Positions 61,907 through 64,000 of a DNA stretch of 64,000 bases are shown here, in pieces. This DNA is from Acidimicrobiales bacterium (GTDB lineage: Bacteria; Actinomycetota; Acidimicrobiia; Acidimicrobiales; Iamiaceae). Position numbers and translations under genes: made by a program. The notes under the pieces were generated by a model. It saw only the letters and a program-made list of their open reading frames with translations. It had not been told where the DNA came from and searched no databases. The stretch lies in NCBI GenBank assembly GCA_035630295.1, contig DASQKY010000042.1:372001-436000 (forward strand), written 5' to 3'. How positions within the stretch are numbered: position 1 is the stretch's first letter; every line of letters begins with the position of its first letter.

Positions 61907-62716
61907 GTGGCCTCCACCGACGACGTCCGGGACCGCGGGGCCCGGGCCGTGGCCTCCCTCCAGCAGTCGCTCAGCGAGCGGCTGGCCCGGCTGATCCGCT
62001 CCGACGCCGAGTGGGCGGCCCAGGCCGTGGACGTCGGCCTGGTCGACCGGGCCTGGCTGGAGGACCCCTCGGGCAACCCGGCCCGCATCGCCCCGCCCAG
62101 CGAGGTGCTCCAGCGCTTCCTGGAGCGGACGGCCGAGCAGCGCCCGTCGGTGCTGGCCTCGTTGGGGCTCAGCGCCGTCCAGGCCATGTCCCTGGCCGGA
62201 GAGGTGGGCTCCGGGCCCCTGCCCCCGACCGAGGTGTCGGTGCTGTTCACCGACCTGGAGGGCTTCACCACCTTCACCGCCACCCAGGGCGACGACGCCG
62301 CGGCCGCCCTGGTCGGTGACCACGTGCGCTGGGTCGGCCCGGTGGTGCGGAGCCGGGGCGGCCGGGTGGTGAAGCGCCTGGGCGACGGGCTGATGCTGGC
62401 CTTCCCCGCCGCCGAGGCCGCGGCCCTGGCCGCGGTGGAGCTGGTGGGCGAGGAGCCGGGCCCCCTGCGGCTGCGGGCCGGGTTGCACCACGGCGAGGCC
62501 CTGGCCACGGCCGATGACGTGGTGGGCCACGTGGTCAACGTGGCCGCCCGCCTCACCGAGCAGGCCCAGGGGGGCGAGGTGCTGGCCTCGGTGGACGTCC
62601 GCCAGGCGGTGGGCGACCTGCCCGGCATCCGGTTCGGCCGGGCCCGCCGCTACCGGCTGAAGGGCCTGGACCCCATCTCCGCCTGCCGGCTCACCGCCGC
62701 CGTCGACGGGCCCTGA
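61907..62716 (+). CDS. Class III nucleotide cyclase domain protein
   Basis: A 269-residue soluble protein. The N-terminal 100 residues are helical and of unknown function. The cyclase domain follows with metal Asp116 in LFTDLEGF, the second metal region KRLGDG (Lys156, Asp160) and the transition-state pair Asn211 and Arg215 in NVAARL. The residue that usually selects adenine, an Asp three before the Asn, is His208 here, so substrate choice is uncertain. It faces a Crp-type regulator whose nucleotide pocket looks intact, suggesting a cyclic nucleotide signal pair. Confidence 0.85.
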   Translation: MASTDDVRDRGARAVASLQQSLSERLARLIRSDAEWAAQAVDVGLVDRAWLEDPSGNPARIAPPSEVLQRFLERTAEQRPSVLASLGLSAVQAMSLAGEVGSGPLPPTEVSVLFTDLEGFTTFTATQGDDAAAALVGDHVRWVGPVVRSRGGRVVKRLGDGLMLAFPAAEAAALAAVELVGEEPGPLRLRAGLHHGEALATADDVVGHVVNVAARLTEQAQGGEVLASVDVRQAVGDLPGIRFGRARRYRLKGLDPISACRLTAAVDGP

Positions 62717-62764
62717 CCCGCCCGAGGCACCAGGCCCGACCGGGCCGCCGGGGGACGGGCGCGG

Positions 62765-63424
62765 TCAGCGGGCGCGGCGCTCGAGCTCGACGCGGTTGAG
62801 GATGCGGTAGCGGCGCTCCCGCTGGTCGATCCACCCCAGGCGCACGAAGCTGGCGATGGCCTTGTTGACCCTCTCCCGGGAGGCGCCGACCATGCCGGCC
62901 AGCTCCTCCTGGGTGATGGGCAGGACGAACTCGTCGTCCTCGCCGGCCAGCTCCAGCAGGCGCTTGGCCGTGCGCCCGGTGACGTCCAGGAACACCGAGT
63001 CGGCCAGCGCGGTGTCGGTGCTGCGGAGGCGGCCGGCCAGCAGCCGCACCACGCCCCACAGCAGGTCGGGCCGGCGCTCGTAGATGGCCTGCAGCGGCGT
63101 GTAGGGGATGGTCAGGACCTGTGAGGCCTCCAGGGCCCGGGCCTCGGCCGAGCGCCCCAACCCGTCGAACAGGCCCATCTCACCGAACAGGTCGCCCCGC
63201 TCCATGAGGGCCACCATCGACTCGCGGCCGTCGATCGAGCGCTTGGAGATGGCGATGCGTCCGCTGACCACCACGTGCAGGTCGGTCGGGGGGGCGTCCT
63301 CGGCGAAGAGGAGGTCGTTGCGGAGCAGGTCGGTGGTCGTCGTCGCCGCCTCGACCTCGGCCATCTCCTCGTCGGAGAGGTCGGTCAGGAGGGGGACGTC
63401 GCGGAGCAGGGGGATCTCGGCCAC
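62765..63424 (-). CDS. Crp/Fnr family transcriptional regulator
   Basis: A 219-residue regulator. The cyclic-nucleotide pocket keeps the key residues in GDLFGEMGLFDGLGRSAEA (Glu and Arg-Ser), as in mycobacterial Crp. The C-terminal winged helix is ITQEELAGMVGASRERVNKA. It should bind cAMP and regulate promoters. There is no cysteine cluster as in Fnr. The GTG at 63424 is chosen from TACGCT-CCCGGA-GTG. It is convergent with the cyclase and divergent from ispD. Confidence 0.9.
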   Translation of the reverse strand: MAEIPLLRDVPLLTDLSDEEMAEVEAATTTTDLLRNDLLFAEDAPPTDLHVVVSGRIAISKRSIDGRESMVALMERGDLFGEMGLFDGLGRSAEARALEASQVLTIPYTPLQAIYERRPDLLWGVVRLLAGRLRSTDTALADSVFLDVTGRTAKRLLELAGEDDEFVLPITQEELAGMVGASRERVNKAIASFVRLGWIDQRERRYRILNRVELERRAR

Positions 63425-63430
63425 TCCGGG

Positions 63431-63436
63431 AGCGTA
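63431..63436 (-). promoter_or_regulatory. -10 element TACGCT of the Crp-type gene
   Basis: TACGCT lies 6 nt before the GTG on the minus strand. It and the ispD element share the 72-nt divergent region. Confidence 0.65.
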
Positions 63437-63483
63437 CAGAAGTGGCTCCCGGGGCCAGGATCGAGCGGTCGGGCCCTCCCGGG

Positions 63484-63489
63484 TAGCGT
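63484..63489 (+). promoter_or_regulatory. -10 element TAGCGT of ispD
   Basis: TAGCGT-CCCGCCG-ATG, 7 nt before the start at 63497. Confidence 0.6.
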
Positions 63490-63496
63490 CCCGCCG

Positions 63497-64000
63497 ATGT
63501 CCGCCCCGCCCCCCGCCCCCCCCGGCGCCGGAACCGGCCCGGGCGGCGCGTCGGACGCCGCGCCGGCGCCGGTGTGGGCCGTGGTGGTGGCGGCCGGAGG
63601 GGGCACCCGCTTCGGGGGGCCCAAGCAGTACGCCCCCCTGGGCGACCGCCGGGTGGTGGACTGGAGCCTGGGCGCGGCCCGGGCCGCCACCGACGGCGTG
63701 GTGCTGGTGGTGCCGCCCGACCGGGCGGCCACGGCCGAGCCCGGGGCCGACGTGGTGGTGGCCGGGGGGGCGACCCGCTCGGCGTCGGTGCGGGCCGGCC
63801 TGGCCGCGGTGCCGGCCGAGGCCGAGGTGGTGGTGGTGCACGACGGGGCCCGCCCCCTGGCCGGGCCGTCGCTCTACGGCGCGGTGGTGGCCGCGGTGCG
63901 GGACGGGGCCGATGCCGCCGTGCCCGGCGTGGCGCTGGTCGACAGCGTCCGGCGCCGCGACGGCGGGGCGGTGGACCGAGACGAGCTGGTGGCGGTCCAG
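63497..64000 (+). CDS. ispD: 2-C-methyl-D-erythritol 4-phosphate cytidylyltransferase (partial)
   Basis: The first 168 codons; the C-terminus lies outside. A Pro/Gly-rich extension of 25 residues precedes the nucleotidyltransferase fold. The CTP-binding loop is AAGGGTRFGGPKQYAPLGD and the second motif VVVHDGARPL. IspD couples CTP to methylerythritol phosphate in the non-mevalonate isoprenoid pathway. The N-terminal extension starts at the ATG after the -10 element and includes a poly-C run (CCCCCCGCCCCCCCC), so the true start may be the later Val. Confidence 0.88.
   Translation, partial: MSAPPPAPPGAGTGPGGASDAAPAPVWAVVVAAGGGTRFGGPKQYAPLGDRRVVDWSLGAARAATDGVVLVVPPDRAATAEPGADVVVAGGATRSASVRAGLAAVPAEAEVVVVHDGARPLAGPSLYGAVVAAVRDGADAAVPGVALVDSVRRRDGGAVDRDELVAVQ

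Overview
This is a 64 kb stretch of high-GC chromosome, mostly above 70 % G+C (for example 49 of 60 bases at 12781-12840). It is dense with GTG and ATG starts, and many neighbouring genes overlap by 1-11 nt. The gene content points to an actinobacterium: an OmpR-type GlnR-like regulator beside three glutamine synthetases, ClpC, adjacent radA and disA, a class E sortase, a MacS-like histidine kinase, a gluABCD-type uptake operon and coaX-lysS. The style of the genes and a complete System I cytochrome c maturation operon suggest the class Acidimicrobiia. That placement is inference, because no rRNA gene is present. I found no tRNA, rRNA, CRISPR array, transposase, integrase or prophage genes, and no stretch over 300 bases lacks a gene.

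Layout. 1-4.5 kb: DUF885 peptidase-like protein (cut by the window edge), TetR regulator, zinc alcohol dehydrogenase, HSL-type hydrolase, small membrane protein. 4.5-12.2 kb: FGGY kinase, crotonase-fold enzyme, then a minus-strand operon of a 116-aa protein, a GMC oxidoreductase and two extended SDRs, and mrp. 12.4-13.8 kb: a SufR-like Fe-S regulator and an A-type Fe-S carrier, which with mrp form a small Fe-S group. 13.8-18.0 kb: a lower-GC four-gene cassette (membrane-anchored vWA-like protein, four-TM protein, two-TM protein, sigma-like regulator), the best candidate here for an undescribed system. 18.1-21.8 kb: Tat lipoprotein, an unusual CoxS-CoxL mini-fusion, RidA, a 52-aa membrane protein. 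21.8-26.8 kb: nitrogen assimilation (glnR-like gene, GSI, GSII, GSI) with GlnR-like boxes in the divergent promoter. 27-28.9 kb: crotonase homologue and sortase. 29.0-36.6 kb: ccmABCDEFGHI. 36.7-41 kb: nadC and a glutamate-type ABC importer. 41-49.3 kb: coaX, lysS, SDR and acyltransferase-like pair, hydrolase and alkyltransferase pair, two-component system, LOG protein. 49.5-57.5 kb: clpC, a LuxR-type large regulator, radA, disA. 57.5-64 kb: dienelactone hydrolase, a secreted Ig-like/DUF4214 protein whose signal peptide is out of frame at a poly-G tract, a class III cyclase facing a Crp-type regulator, and the start of ispD.

Expression signals. Seventeen genes carry a TAnnnT hexamer exactly 6-8 nt before the start codon with no Shine-Dalgarno sequence, the signature of leaderless transcripts. 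Cassette-type and housekeeping genes such as clpC and the sigma-like gene instead have clear ribosome-binding sites. Six intergenic copies of two related palindromes (arms TTCTGAGGCGCC or CTGGCGCG) form a dispersed hairpin repeat family.
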